DNA of 64,000 nt from Agapetus fuscipes. Its lineage: Eukaryota > Arthropoda > Insecta > Trichoptera > Glossosomatidae. Made by a program: the position numbers and the translations under genes. The stretch is taken from assembly GCA_951799405.1 (NCBI GenBank), contig OX637337.1:16180347-16244346 (forward strand), read 5' to 3'. The notes under the pieces are model-generated. The model was not told where the DNA came from and searched no databases. It was given only the letters and a program-made list of their open reading frames with translations. Shown piece by piece: positions 1 to 10,686 of this stretch. Position 1 is the first letter of the stretch; each line of letters opens with the position of its first letter.

Positions 1-60
1 CATGCGTAAGCGCAAACTTACACGTGTCTGCTTGTGGGAATGCATGCAATATGAATTCTT
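1..60 (+). repeat. LINE-1 3' end, distal part, cut by window edge
   Basis: This matches the distal third of the dispersed LINE-1 tail: a CATGCGTAAGCGC-like box, then ACACGTGTCTGCTTGTGGG and a GCATGCAAT-like box. The proximal part lies outside the window. Confidence 0.75.
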
Positions 61-265
61 AATGTATTTTGTATGGTTTGTGTATTAACACTGTGAAAAT
101 TCATATTCAATAATTTATTTAGTTTAAGGATTTAAATCAAACACTGTTCTATATTTTTTTTCGATTGTTATATAAATAAATAACACCTTATTAACTTTAA
201 AACACTGTTTATATTTCACAAAAATATCATAAATTTAAAAAATTAAATTTTAGATTAACTACTAA

Positions 266-294
266 CGTTTTCGACCAATATGGTCATCCTCAGG
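266..294 (-). other. Hammerhead-ribozyme-like core
   Basis: On the minus strand: CTGAGGA, one T, then a GACC/GGTC stem with a short loop, then GAAAACG. CTGANGA and GAAA are the invariant hammerhead boxes. The extra base before helix II is non-canonical, and helices I and III were not resolved. Confidence 0.4.
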
Positions 295-785
295 TAGTAA
301 ATTTTTTTAACAGAGTTTAAAATAGTCAATATTATGTAAGTCAAATAGGTAAAATTAATTTAATTAATAAATAAGAATATAAAAAAGTCCAAAAATAAAA
401 TAAGTAATACATTAGGATAAATTATTGAAATTAGAGCTATTTTTTGAAAACAATAAATCTCACAAATCATACAAAATAAAATAATATAAAAATAAAACAT
501 TTCAAGCACACAATAAAAATCATACGACAGATAACAGCCATGGATATAATTAGAAAGAAGAAGAAGATAGTTCACCTGTCAAAAACTATATGTTAAAAGG
601 GTTAAAAGAGAATTAAAACAAAGACAATTAGACAAACAAAAATGCAAAAGAACTAAAATATATGTGGAGACATAAGTAAAACATGAAAAAAAAACATGAA
701 TTTTCACAGTGTTAATACACAAACCATAAAAAATATACTGTTCTATATTTTCACTTTTATAATTTTTATTTTTAAATTTTACTAA

Positions 786-812
786 CGTTTTCGATCTTAG
801 ATCATCGTCAGG
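786..812 (-). other. Hammerhead-ribozyme-like core
   Basis: On the minus strand: CTGACGA, T, a GATC/GATC stem with a three-base loop, then GAAAACG. This is a direct repeat of the motif at 266-294, with the stem pair changed on both sides. Confidence 0.4.
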
Positions 813-850
813 TATATTAATTCTTAATGTACTTAATATACCTTTTTCTA

Positions 851-1344
851 CTCCCATTTGGTAATTTACTAATTACAAAACGGCTAACGCAATCACAATG
901 CCATACATTTCTACACCCGTTGCATAATGTTACATTATGCAACCGGTAACCGTGTTAAAATGAACATGTGCGCATGCGCATTGTCAGAATTGGAACCATT
1001 TTTTAATTTCAAATGTCAACCTTGTATGGGGGTATGAAGACCTGTCAATCCAAGATGGCCGCAAGCGATCAGCTGATTAGGCTTCATACAATATTAGTGA
1101 TATTCGGTAGGTAGGAATTACCGTGGTGATGAGACTTTCAACCCTGTTCAGATGAAAATAAATAAGTATATTTTATGTGTAGAGTCAAATAAAAATTGTA
1201 AATAGTGCTAAAATTTATCGAATTTATTTATCGGATTGCTCCAAATAAAGCTTTCCTTTTTTCAATGGAAAATAAAAGGCTTGAAAGGAAAACAATACAA
1301 AAAATTTCACCGCAAAAAATAAACAAACTCAAAAAGTTACTTGG
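851..1344. other. No feature recognised
   Basis: Non-coding on inspection. There are no long frames, no terminal repeats and no match to the window's repeat families. A few GC-containing words (ATGCGCATGCGCA at about 970) are the only notable texture. Confidence 0.5.
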
Positions 1345-1566
1345 TTAATAGGTGAGTATGAGGTTGATCACCTATGCTGTACAAATTTGGTTCACCTGCC
1401 AATACAACTGCAGGGCATATGTTTATTTGAGTTTTGGGTTTGAATGTTTAAGCTTAAATGCAGGATGTAAAAGCGCGACCTTATACATATGTGTCGGCTT
1501 GTGGGCATGAATTCAATATGAAACCTAAATATAATTTATTTTTACAACTTAGGTTAGATTAGATAA
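1345..1566 (+). repeat. LINE-1 3' end copy
   Basis: Diverged full-length tail, from the GGTGAGTATGAGG box to the terminal TTAGATTAGATA pentamer tract. No ORF remnant is attached. Confidence 0.75.
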
Positions 1567-1694
1567 TCGAAGGGAATGATAAATCACACGTTTTGACAAA
1601 GGTAAGGTTGTAATTACTTCAAATGGACGAGTACATTATAATGACTATTATTCACTATTTTGTTAATTCTCTCATGGTCGTAGAAAAAGTATTG

Positions 1695-1815
1695 TATGCC
1701 ACTGCACGTAATTAGTCTTTGTAACACTCGTGCTTTCTATTGTGCCATTCGGCTGCGCCTCATGGCACAAACTAGCACTCGTGTTAAAAAGACTATCATT
1801 ACTTGGCAGTGGCAT
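1695..1815. mobile_element. Palindromic MITE, about 120 bp
   Basis: Imperfect foldback with ends TATGCCACTG and CAGTGGCATA. The inner arms pair AACACTCGTG with CACTCGTGTT, and the centre is TGTGCCAT...ATGGCACA. The element could be flanked by a TA duplication. No coding capacity. Confidence 0.55.
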
Positions 1816-2195
1816 AAATAACTATTGCAACGTAGATTATAGATTATAAATCAAAAAATATTCCCACATCTTTTACATTACCCATTTTTTGCATAACACT
1901 GAACAAAAACAAACAGCGAGACATCACGAACGAAATCAGATAGAATGTTAAAATATTGATAATACTAATGGGATATGGAGCAATATTACATTGTGGGAAC
2001 ATAAAGTTTATTCCGGTTAGATTACCGTCATTATATCACGAATAAAATGGACTTTTTGCATAATTTAGTGACACAATCGTGAGAGAATAATGAACCGAAA
2101 ATTTCGCATGCGATATGGCTCCAATTGTTCCATGCATCGAGGAATGAAATACAATTGAAAATATAATTTAGTTCCTCGACTTATTTCGTTAAATC
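1816..2195. other. No feature recognised
   Basis: AT-rich sequence without frames or repeats that I could match elsewhere in the window. Confidence 0.5.
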
Positions 2196-2440
2196 TAGAC
2201 TTAAAGGTTGAAATGAGGCTAACCAGCTATACTGTAAAAAATGGTTGACTTTACCATGATGTCAACCCTACTTCAGGGAAGGTCGACAAAAGCTGAAGGA
2301 TTTTGCTCATTTGAGATTTTGATTTTGATTTGTAAGTGCACATGCAGCATTTGTAAACGCGAAGTTACAAGTTTCTACATGTGATCTACATAATGTGTCT
2401 GATAAATGTTAATTTATCTTTGCAACTGATATTAGATAAT
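2196..2440 (+). repeat. LINE-1 3' end copy
   Basis: Diverged copy running from the ATGAGGCTAACC box to the ATTAGATAAT end. It abuts an inverted copy that starts about 12 bp further on, making a tail-to-tail pair. Confidence 0.75.
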
Positions 2441-2451
2441 AGCTCGGAAAT

Positions 2452-2659
2452 TTAAGTTGCAAATATATATTACCATCAGAGATGCACGTCCACAAGAAGG
2501 CACGTGTAAATTCACGCTTGCACAATCGGTACGTGTATTTATTAAATAAAAATCCTACATCTTAACTGAATATAAAACCTTGCAAACTCTTACCGTCCTT
2601 ACTGAAACAGGTGTGACATTTTCAAAGTGAACCGATTTTACAGTATGTGTGGTTTTCGG
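2452..2659 (-). repeat. LINE-1 3' end copy
   Basis: Reverse-strand copy from TAAGTTGCAAA to the GTATGTGTGGTT box. Together with the preceding copy it could extrude a long imperfect hairpin. Confidence 0.75.
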
Positions 2660-3432
2660 TAATTTTATAAAATATCAGTAATACTATCCGGAAAAGGTAC
2701 GCACACAAAATTAAAGAAAATGTTATCTTTCTGTATAATGTAAACAATATCACAGTATAGCCTACAATTTGAAAGATGTGACCTTTGCAGCTAAATGCCC
2801 CCGTTATTTTTCGTTTAAGTAAGCGCTTCATTTTTAAATGTCACCGCGTCCCCCCGGCATTGTGTTATATCGTGGGATAATGCGGGGGGCGAGGAGAAAT
2901 GCGAAAAGTAGGCTAAGGTACCTCCCCCCCAGCTCACCCAAATAATTATGACGTCAAAGTGTGTCTTTCACTTGTTGCTAGAGCTAATAATAATATTATA
3001 ATAATTGTCCAATTTTATACAGCGCTATTTAATGGCACTAGCCCCCCCAAGGGCGCTTTTATGTGTTGAAGCTTCTATTAAACAAATGCGTCTTAAGCAA
3101 CCTCCAGAAACTACCAACACTGGTCTCTGTTCCGAACTCCACAGGCAGACTGTTCCAGCAGGATGGACCAGCCAAACTAAGAGCCCTGTCTCATTAATCT
3201 CGAAATATCCATCGATCAAATTAGATAGATAGAAAGCCATAAAAAATAAAATTTGATTTATAAAATATGCTGTTCTCTAGGTTGAAGATTCTAAACCAAA
3301 TACAGGTCACCAAAGCCTCATCCAGCCTTACACTATGTTGGAGGAAGTTGTCAAGAGCATGTTTCAATGGTGGATGAATTAAATAAATTGTTAATTGTTA
3401 ATGAGCGAAAAATATTTGGTTACCATGTGTAT
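2660..3432. other. Unassigned; short unrecognised frames
   Basis: Two overlapping frames of about 70 codons on opposite strands (3005-3232 and 3025-3240) are open. Neither resembles a family I know, and at least one must be a shadow. C- and G-runs lie near 2850-2930. Confidence 0.3.
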
Positions 3433-3682
3433 GTTCCTTAACTTATGGTATGCGACTGACCACACATGCTTTAGAAAATGGTTCACTTTGCCAATGTCGC
3501 CCCAGTTTCAGGGAAGGTCGGCAAGAGTTTCAGGTTGCATGTTCATTTGAGATTTGAGTTTTCATGCTGTAGGTTCACATGCGGCATGTGCAAGTCTCAT
3601 CTGCTTGTGAGAATGCATATAACGTGAATCCCCATTGTTACACATCTTTGCAACTTAGATTAGATTAGATAAGATTAGATTG
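3433..3682 (+). repeat. LINE-1 3' end copy
   Basis: Good match from GTTCCTTAACTTATGGTATG to the (GATTA)n-type end. It keeps GGGAAGGTCGGCAAGAGTT and the GCATGTGCAAG box. Confidence 0.85.
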
Positions 3683-4182
3683 AATAACTTAATTTCTTGT
3701 GTTTAAGACGTTGTAATACATACAAGTTCGATTGAACAACAAGAACTAGTGAACAATGTGATTTCCATTGTCACAGCTCATAATAGTAGGTACATGAAGC
3801 ATTTACAGGAGAGGGGAAGGGGGTAAGTAAAAAATGCAAAATAAGAAATGTCAAGAGCGTAACAGTTGTACTGGAGAGGCAGGGTTTTACATTTGAGAGG
3901 CCCACGCCCACTCTAGGACCCCGCCAGACGTGCAAGAGGCCCTTGAGGGTGAGACTCGTTCTCACAAAACGAATGCTCCGCATCCCCTCAAGTCCTCTGC
4001 GCACACAAGTATAAAGCATTGGGTTCAAACTCAGCCGTGCCGTTTTCACAGATGTAGGGTGAAGCAAGTCCAAAATATTACTTATTTGCAATTCGCCAAC
4101 GTACTTTGCCGCGTCCAGAAAAAGGTATGGAAAGTTTAAAAAAAAATTCATTTATTCATTACGTTGAGTATAACATGTATAG
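3683..4182. other. Unassigned; weak SINE-2 tail resemblance
   Basis: The only recognisable piece is at about 3935-3990, where GGCCCTTGAGGGTGAGACTC resembles the SINE-2 3' segment. A 126-codon minus-strand frame (3771-4151) crosses it and shows no known domain, so I do not call a gene. Confidence 0.3.
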
Positions 4183-4217
4183 ACCGGTTTCGCAAACAAA
4201 TCGTTTTCATCTTCAGA
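4183..4217 (-). other. Hammerhead-like / conserved stem motif
   Basis: Minus strand reads CTGAAGA, T, an imperfect stem, then GCGAAACCGGT. It shares the CGAAACCGG end with the motifs at 56641 and 59920. Confidence 0.35.
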
Positions 4218-4240
4218 TTGTTTTATATTATAATTTTTTA

Positions 4241-4490
4241 TTGACTTATAGGTTGGTATGCAGCTGACCACCCATCCTGTAAAAAAATAGTTCATTTTGC
4301 CAATGCCCCGCCTGTTTCAGGGAAGGACGGCAAGAGTTGCAGGGCTTATGTTCATTTGAGATTGGGTTTTTATATTGTAGGTCCACATGCGGCATGTGTT
4401 AGCGCGAAATTATACATGTCTGCTTGTGGGAATGCATTGAATATACATCTTAAATGATATATATCTTTGCAGCTTAGATTAGATTAGATT
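4241..4490 (+). repeat. LINE-1 3' end copy
   Basis: Full tail from TTGACTTATAGGTTGGTATG to a (TTAGA)n tract ending near 4490. One of the best-preserved short copies. Confidence 0.9.
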
Positions 4491-4747
4491 GTATTATCCA
4501 ATTAATTGAATTATCCAATAGCACATGTTGAACCGGGGTCAGAGCTATCGTCAATAGGGCACAATGAGTCTCGAACATGCGGAAAGTTAAAAAAAACAAC
4601 TAACAGTTCATCCTCAGTCGTCGTGCAGAGAGGGAGCCTCGTGAAGACGTTGGCTACGTCGCCAACGAAACGTAGAGAATTATGTAAGTTATCTCGTAAC
4701 GGTTCGTCTACTATATGATTTTTTTATTACCTAAGAGTGAAATCATA

Positions 4748-4836
4748 ACCTGCATTTTTTGCCGACCATCCCTATAACAGGGATGACATTGGCAAAGTGA
4801 ACTTCTATTTACTACAGTATGGGTGGTTATAATAAG
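4748..4836 (-). repeat. LINE-1 3' end fragment
   Basis: Reverse-strand proximal part only: TGCCGACCATCCC, an ACAGGGATGACATTGGC box and CAGTATGGGTGGTTA. Confidence 0.75.
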
Positions 4837-5262
4837 GAATAATAGTAATAAAAATATTGGTGTTCACGTCAAACAAGCAAATTTGTGATTTCTCCTCAGT
4901 CGTATGGCTCTCTTGATTGGGGGTTCTGAATTAATCTTACCATAAAACGTATGGAAACCAAAAAAAAGCGCTATTTCAGTTTGCATACATTTTTTTTGGT
5001 AAACCGCTTTGGTTCAGTTTAAACGTTATTTTTTGCACTGTTAGAGAAAATGGTTTAGAGTTGCGAAGCTTGAAATGTGAGGCGTTTTCTCGCTGTATCC
5101 AGGTCTTTACTTTTTACTAAGGGTTTTTCGGATTGTTAACATGAGTTTGAATGTATGGTTAGTGTAAGGATAGTAGAAAAAGCGAGTTGCAGAATTTGGT
5201 AACATGTTCCAGACTACACAACAGAATTTCTTAAGCATTTTGGACTAGAACCCAAAAAAATC

Positions 5263-5345
5263 CTACCCAAGTAACCTTTTAGGTTTTAAAAAGGTTCTGC
5301 GACTTTTTTGTAACCTTTTTAAAACCTAAAAGGTTACTTGGGTAG
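5263..5345. mobile_element. Perfect 34-bp-arm palindromic MITE
   Basis: The arms 5263-5296 and 5312-5345 are exact reverse complements (start CTACCCAAGTAACC) around a 15-base loop. If the TA at each edge is a target duplication, the element is 77 bp with CCCAAGTAACC termini, as expected for a Tc1/mariner-type MITE. No coding capacity. The lack of any arm mismatch suggests recent insertion or selection for pairing. Confidence 0.65.
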
Positions 5346-6060
5346 ACTTATACTGTATATCAACAGGGATTTATCACAACGCATTTGATCCCTAGCTGGT
5401 AAATATCGTTTTTTTTAACGGAAAATTCACGTTAGGTGGCGGTTGAGCCATAGATGTGTTGTGTGTGAATAACACCGCAGGAATCTAAGTACTCACGCGT
5501 AACATTCGAGTTCCACAGCGCATTGGGCATCAATTGTGCTCAATGACACATAGGGCACAATGGCTGTCTGTGAGAGGACTGGTTTGAGTAGCTGACAGTT
5601 GACTTAGCGCCCTGTGGAAAGTGAAACCAGAACATTACCCAATGATACATTGCACCCGTTTGCAACAGTACGTGGTGAGCGTGCTTACGCAGTAGCCTTG
5701 TGATTCGCGAGATTGGCGACAGCACTCACTTTAAGAGACGTCTCAAGACCAATCTGTTCACCGAATGTTTTGGGGCGCCCTTGAGGTGACAATGTTATTA
5801 CGAAACGGCGTGTCGGGTCACGACCATCGGGAAGGCCTTCCGCCGCTAAATAAAGTTATAGCTTTGCATGAGCGTTCTGTGATACGCTTCCCCGGATGGA
5901 AGTGTACAAACAGAACGGGTATGAGGATGGGCTTGCGCAACTGTAATGAAAAAAGTCAAGTGATCTGTTCTAATCTTACACTTTTCTAAGGTTTGGGCAT
6001 TTACGGATACGCATTACTTTCTCTTTCCTACCTTAATTGTTGTTTTACCTTAGTTAGCCT
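5346..6060. other. No confident feature
   Basis: Higher GC than neighbouring spacers. Frames of 61-74 codons on both strands show no family resemblance. CGCCCTTGAGGTGACA at about 5776 weakly resembles the SINE-2 tail. Probably old repeat sequence. Confidence 0.3.
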
Positions 6061-6090
6061 CTGAAGATGGACGGATAAAGTCCGATAGCG
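6061..6090 (+). other. Hammerhead-like stem motif variant
   Basis: CTGAAGA, T, GGAC/GTCC stem, then GATAGCG, so GAAA has become GATA. The flank CGCTTAGGCA and a later AACTGTGTTGTA recur around 26141, so both belong to one repeat family. Confidence 0.4.
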
Positions 6091-6884
6091 CTTAGGCAAT
6101 GCAACTCAAAAAATGTGAACATATAACTGTGTTGTACCTATACAAAAAAAAGCTAACAAATTGAACCCTTACTTTTTTTACAAAAATGACGCGTACTTAT
6201 TTGTAAAACTAACCGCTGAAAATACATACTCCAAGGTACATATCAGTATTATTCTGTCGACTAGAGATTTTACATGTCCGCTGTGAACAAGGCATAAAGG
6301 AAATCGCCGTTTCTGCACTCACGGCTCGCTCCAGTTTTTAATGCCTTGAAATTGAGAAATTCTTCGCCAAGAAAAAAAGGAGAAATTATAGGAAACTCGT
6401 GTACACACGGGTGAAAAAATAATTTCAGTAATGTAGCCTGATGAAAGGGTGGGATGAACGAGTGGGAAGTGAGAAAACTGAAAAAAAAACGGAGAGGTTT
6501 TTCAGGATTTTTTAAACAACTCAAGAAGAAAAAATGCGCCCGTGTTGAGTGATGTACAATTGAAATTTTAAAAGCACGACTAGAATCTACAAAATGATTT
6601 TCACTTCAATTTACATGATTGAAATCTTAAGAATTTAACTTTTTATTTTGCAAATTGTCATGACTCTACTTTAGGATAACATTGAAAATCTTATGGTGGT
6701 GGTAACGCCTTCTGCTAATGAACACAGCCCATGTTTTCTACTGTACACATTACCTTCTATGGTAAGGAATATGAAGACAACGCTATGAATCACTTTGTGT
6801 TTTTATACGGTGACACTTGTAAATATTTTCGACCTTTTTATTTTACTGGCTTTTTGTCAGTTATTTTCAAAGTTCTTTACTATA
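6091..6884. other. No feature recognised
   Basis: AT-rich, with short frames only. A purine-rich patch lies at 6350-6530. No repeat match within the window. Confidence 0.4.
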
Positions 6885-7078
6885 AGCCTGGAAAAGATAG
6901 TGTTGACGGGCTCAGACGGGTGCATGACAGTGGGAAGAGTCAGATTAAGGTGGCTGGACGAAATGGTGGCAGATTGCCGTTCGGTAGGAGTATGGGACTG
7001 GAGGAAGAAGACCGTGGATAGTGATCTGTGGCTGTGGTTGATCAAGAAGGCTAAGCTGATATCCGCAGTTCGTTGAAT
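6885..7078 (+). pseudogene. LINE ORF C-terminal fragment (third LINE type)
   Basis: One frame reads GRVRLRWLDEMVADCR, then a WDWRKK motif, and ends near ISAVR at a stop. This matches the general C-terminal signature of RTE-like LINE polyproteins (basic GRxxxRWLD, then DWRxxAxDRxxW). No RT catalytic motifs remain. It is distinct in sequence from LINE-1 and LINE-2. Confidence 0.6.
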
Positions 7079-7349
7079 AAAAGACTAAATGCTCAAAGCA
7101 TCCTTGTCCTCGTCCTGTATGTATGTGTCAGAAGGCTCTAGAGCACGTGGACGCTCATACACAGCTGTGATGAAATTCGCAATTTGGCATGCGTATAAAT
7201 TTAGCGTGCCTTTGCGGTACACACATACAGGCTTTCCAGAACACATCTGAGGCCCATGGTATTATGATCAGATGGGGAATGGAATCATTTAACACCCCCA
7301 GGGCGCTACCCGCATTAGCCAAACATTACAGATACCGGAAAACACAATT

Positions 7350-7601
7350 CCTAACACGACGCAACTAATCTACACATGTAGTGTACTTCTTGCCTGCATT
7401 ATCCCCGAAGGGTTCGTATGTGGCGATTCGGGACCTATTTATTTTTACGGGTAGGGGAGGCTGAGTAAACCTTGGCGGTATTTATTTTGGGTTTGAAATA
7501 AATACCGAAACAGGAAATCATATCTGACACCCTCGGTGGGGATCGAACCCATACTCTCGGCATGAAGTGCAAGCATTCAACCAACTGAGCTATTGACCGC
7601 A
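7350..7601 (-). mobile_element. tRNA-derived SINE-1
   Basis: The minus strand opens with a tRNA-like head (GTGCGGTCAATAGCTCAGTT, A box) and a B box (GGTTCGATCC). A body CAGATATGATTTCCTG and a GGTATTTATTTCAAACCC segment follow. Part of the middle is deleted relative to the copy at 17105-17447. Confidence 0.75.
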
Positions 7602-7943
7602 CTTTTTACGTGTCAAATATCAAAAAAGTTGAGATAGCAATTATAGTCCGGGTTGCTCGGACAAAGGTGTGATGTTTTCCCGCGGAAAAAAATCTAATTG
7701 CAAACATCTGGGCAAAAAACGCTCCGACTCAATTTAATAGTCGATGACAGTCCCTTAGTACCATGGGGGTCAAACTGAGAAAAAAAGAGGAATACGTACA
7801 TAAGGTTACAAATATTTACAAGATTAACTTTTTGATCCGCTATGCATTTGAGTACAAACTATAATTTACCAAGCGTGAAATTTAGAGACTTTTTAAACTT
7901 ATACAATCCAACCCGCAGTGTTGAAACCAGTTATCAAGACTGG
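7602..7943. other. No feature recognised
   Basis: No frame or repeat match. It ends at the left TSD (TGG, 7941-7943) of the Harbinger element. Confidence 0.45.
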
Positions 7944-9104
7944 CCCCCGTATTCACGATCAAAACTGGCACTTACTTAAGGGCAAACTAGCGCTTAGATT
8001 GGGGAAATTCATTTCAAGAACAATACTTAAGGTAAAATTAGCACTCAAGTGCTCCAAAAACTAGCACTTAGGTAAGTAAGGTCGACACGTATATTAACCA
8101 ACGCTTAAAAGCGCTGTCAAAATATTCCGTCATATTTAATTGTTATCACATTTTTTGTTTGATTGTGAATTTACATGAAAAAATGAATTCTTACTATAAA
8201 CATGATTTTTACGAGTGTATTAACATTGTTTTGACGAGTTCATTTACATTGCTTGACCATCAGAATTGGGTTTGTTCTCCGGTATGGTCTAGGACCATAC
8301 TGCAATGACAGATGAACTGTCAAAATATTCCGCCGCATTTCATCAGCACATTTTTTGTTTGGTTGTGAATTATTTACATAAAATAATGAATTCTTTCGAT
8401 ACAGTTGACTTCAACGGGAATAATAACATTGTTTTGTTCAAAAATAGTGTCCCAAGAAAATATATCAGAGACTATAAAGACCCATTTACGTATTACGAAG
8501 AGGAAGAATTTAGAAGTCGTTTTTGATTGAAAAAATGCGTCGTTCTGTATACAGTTTTGCCGTTGCTCATTGAGGGTTGCAAAGCCAACAATTTCTTCGA
8601 TCTGTTATTTTATCTTCTATTACAGGTGTTTCTTTAATCAGAGCCACCAGCAGCTCCTTTTCCGCTGGAGAAAACAACATCTTTTTGGCGCTGAAATCGA
8701 TCAAAACACTTTACATTGGATATTACATAAATGTATTTTTTAAAACTAATAGAAATTGTAAACAAACAAATTCGTACTTACGGTTTACTTAAATTAGTAA
8801 TTGCGTTATACGTACTTATTTGTTGTCAAGTTTTATGCAAAGCTGATATGACATTGAAATTTGAAAGAGGCGGCAATGATAAGAGTGAAGTACGCCGAAT
8901 ATCGGTCGGAAGGTACTGACCAATTACAGAGCTGGGTTTTTTCGAGAGCCAATGACAAACCCGTACGTCTCCTGGGGGTTGGGCACTACGCTGATCACTG
9001 CTTGAGTGTTCTTTGTGAAACAAAACGCTCCAGAATGTCGACCCTTGAGTAAGTGTAGCGCTTGAGTAAGGCACTTAAATCAGTTTTGATCGTGAATACG
9101 GGGG
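7944..9104. mobile_element. PIF/Harbinger-type DNA transposon, 1161 bp
   Basis: Both ends start with the same 24 bp, CCCCCGTATTCACGATCAAA plus ACTG, in inverted orientation. Subterminal CTTAAG/CACTTA repeats follow. A 3-bp TSD, TGG, flanks the element at 7941-7943 and 9105-9107. Three-base duplications and this terminus style are typical of PIF/Harbinger. Inside is one transposase-like exon (8305-8526) and a partial direct duplication (about 8113-8240 versus 8320-8450). The element is too short for a full transposase plus Myb-like protein, so it is non-autonomous. Confidence 0.75.
8305..8526 (+). pseudogene. Harbinger transposase N-terminal fragment
   Basis: 73 codons ending in a stop. The C-terminal half holds VPRKYIRDYKDPF then YYEEEEFRSRF. 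This resembles the R-D-x-x-x-P-x-x-Y-x-D/E-E-E-F-x-x-R-F stretch at the start of PIF/Harbinger (HARBI1-like) transposases. The DDE nuclease domain that should follow is absent, replaced by AT-rich sequence up to the right terminus. Part of the same sequence occurs upstream at about 8113-8240 in decayed form. Confidence 0.6.
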
Positions 9105-9260
9105 TGGGTGTTGATTTAAACGAAAAAAGATTTTAAGGGACTATTGGCCGAATTTAAGTTATTTGCCTTTACCATGTAGAACCGAACACAAATTAACTGA
9201 AAATATTTCATGTTTTGGTACTTCATGTAAAATCAACCTTTTAAGTCATCTTATCATGGA

Positions 9261-9509
9261 AATCTAATCTAAGTTGCAAAGATATGTACCATTGGGGATT
9301 CACTTTATATGCATTTTCACAAGCAAACACGTATAAGTTCGCGCTTGTACATGCCGCATGTGAACCTACAATATAAAACCCAACTCCCAAATGAACATAC
9401 ACCCTGAAACTCTGGCCGACCTTCCCTGAAACAGGATTGACATTGGCAAATTGAACCATTTTCTACAGCATGGATGGTCAGCCACATACCAACCTATAAG
9501 TCAAGGAAC
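9261..9509 (-). repeat. LINE-1 3' end copy
   Basis: Full reverse-strand copy from AATCTAATCTAAGTTGCAAA to CCTATAAGTCAAGGAA. Confidence 0.88.
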
Positions 9510-9920
9510 ATACACAACGAAACCTGTAAAAAATACCGTGTTAAGAGTCGTGTTAAAATCACATACAAAACGATGCCTTCGGAACAAGTTAAAGATGGCA
9601 ACCTTACACAATTTCGTCCTTACGCTATTAAAAGGAAGATTCCACGTTATTCGTGGCTCACTAAATCCCAGTATCCTCCCTGGACTAACTCAGCCAAGTG
9701 TACTGCTAGTCCAGGGCTGGTGAGAGCTCATTAGCCATTCAGAATCACGGTGTTTATTCAAAGCAGAATTTGCCACGCGCTAAGACGGGATTAAGGCTAA
9801 ATAATATAAAAGATGCGGTTAGATTTTCACACTGTGAATCAGCATATTGTTAGTCCTGTATTAATATCTGTCAGGGTTATTCTCAAACAGGAAACCCATG
9901 GCTCTTGCGTCGTATAAAAT
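9510..9920. other. No feature recognised
   Basis: Two overlapping plus-strand frames (9451-9723 and 9474-9734) start inside the LINE-1 end and show no known domain. Confidence 0.4.
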
Positions 9921-10090
9921 CAAGTATGACGCTAACCCCCCGTGCTGTACAAATTTAGTTCACTTAGCCCTTGTCACCCATGTTTCAGGAAAGAGTAGCA
10001 AAAGATGTAGCGTTTAGGTTGAATCGAGATTTGAATTTTTACTTATTCATTACACGTAAATGCTTGTGGGCATGAATTTATTATGAATAT
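9921..10090 (+). repeat. LINE-1 3' end copy, diverged
   Basis: Recognisable by GTGCTGTACAAATTTAGTTC, TTTCAGGAAAG and CTTGTGGGCATGAATTTA. It is missing the middle and the pentamer end. Confidence 0.7.
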
Positions 10091-10119
10091 TCCACGTATA
10101 TACCTTATTATTATTATCA

Positions 10120-10328
10120 TATTAAATGCATGCTCATAGGCACATGCGTCTGTGTTAACGCTTGCACATGCTGCATGTATACTGACAAAATAAAATCCCA
10201 AATATCTAATGAACATAAATCCTGTGCAGACATAAAACCTTGCGCAGATTTTCCCTGAAACAGGAGTGACATTTGCATAGTGAACCAATTTTCACAATAT
10301 GGGTGGTCAGCCTCATACCAACCTTTAA
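10120..10328 (-). repeat. LINE-1 3' end copy
   Basis: Reverse copy from TTAAATGCATGCTCA to GGGTGGTCAGCCTCATACC. With the preceding copy it forms a tail-to-tail inverted pair. Confidence 0.8.
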
Positions 10329-10479
10329 AATGATGAAACCGATAATGTGCAATAAAAAAGAACAGCACTTTTATGTAGTCCCTGGGTGTTGGTTGTTAAA
10401 AAGAATTTCTCGGAACGGAATGGCGGTTTGTCTGGCGTTAGATTTTATGGAGAAACAGATAAAAGAAACGTCCGCCCCG

Positions 10480-10545
10480 AGGGAATCGAACCCGGGAATG
10501 TTACAATAAACATAACTCACGATCTAGCTACCAAACGGGAAGAAA
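10480..10545 (-). repeat. tRNA-like SINE head remnant
   Basis: GGAATCGAACCCGGG is a reverse-complement B box, followed by a region with an A-box-like TAGCTACC. It could be a decayed SINE-2-type head. No intact tRNA cloverleaf. Confidence 0.4.
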
Positions 10546-10686
10546 GAAAAAAGAAAAACAATAATTACGTGGTGTTTACTTTTCAGTTTTCACTTAAAAT
10601 ATTTTTATTTTGGGTCCAAAAAAAATAAACATGGTTCATTATCTTCTGTAAATTTATCATCTTAGGTATCAGCAATATAAACATTC

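Larger units (their letters stand above)
66..850. repeat. Possible Penelope-like terminal repeat cluster
   Basis: A segment at about 70-107 (GTATGGTTTGTGTATTAACA...) recurs inverted at about 696-731, so about 590 bp sits between near-perfect 36-38 bp inverted arms. Two direct copies of a motif beginning ACTAACGTTTTCGA lie at 261 and 781, each holding a hammerhead-like core. Terminal repeats with hammerhead motifs are known in Penelope-like elements; the assignment here is inference. No reverse transcriptase or GIY-YIG coding is visible. The A/T-rich minus-strand frames inside look like chance. Confidence 0.35.

Noticed and set aside
3771..4151. 126-codon minus frame as a gene
   Set aside because: No domain; overlaps a SINE-2-like segment and an opposite frame.
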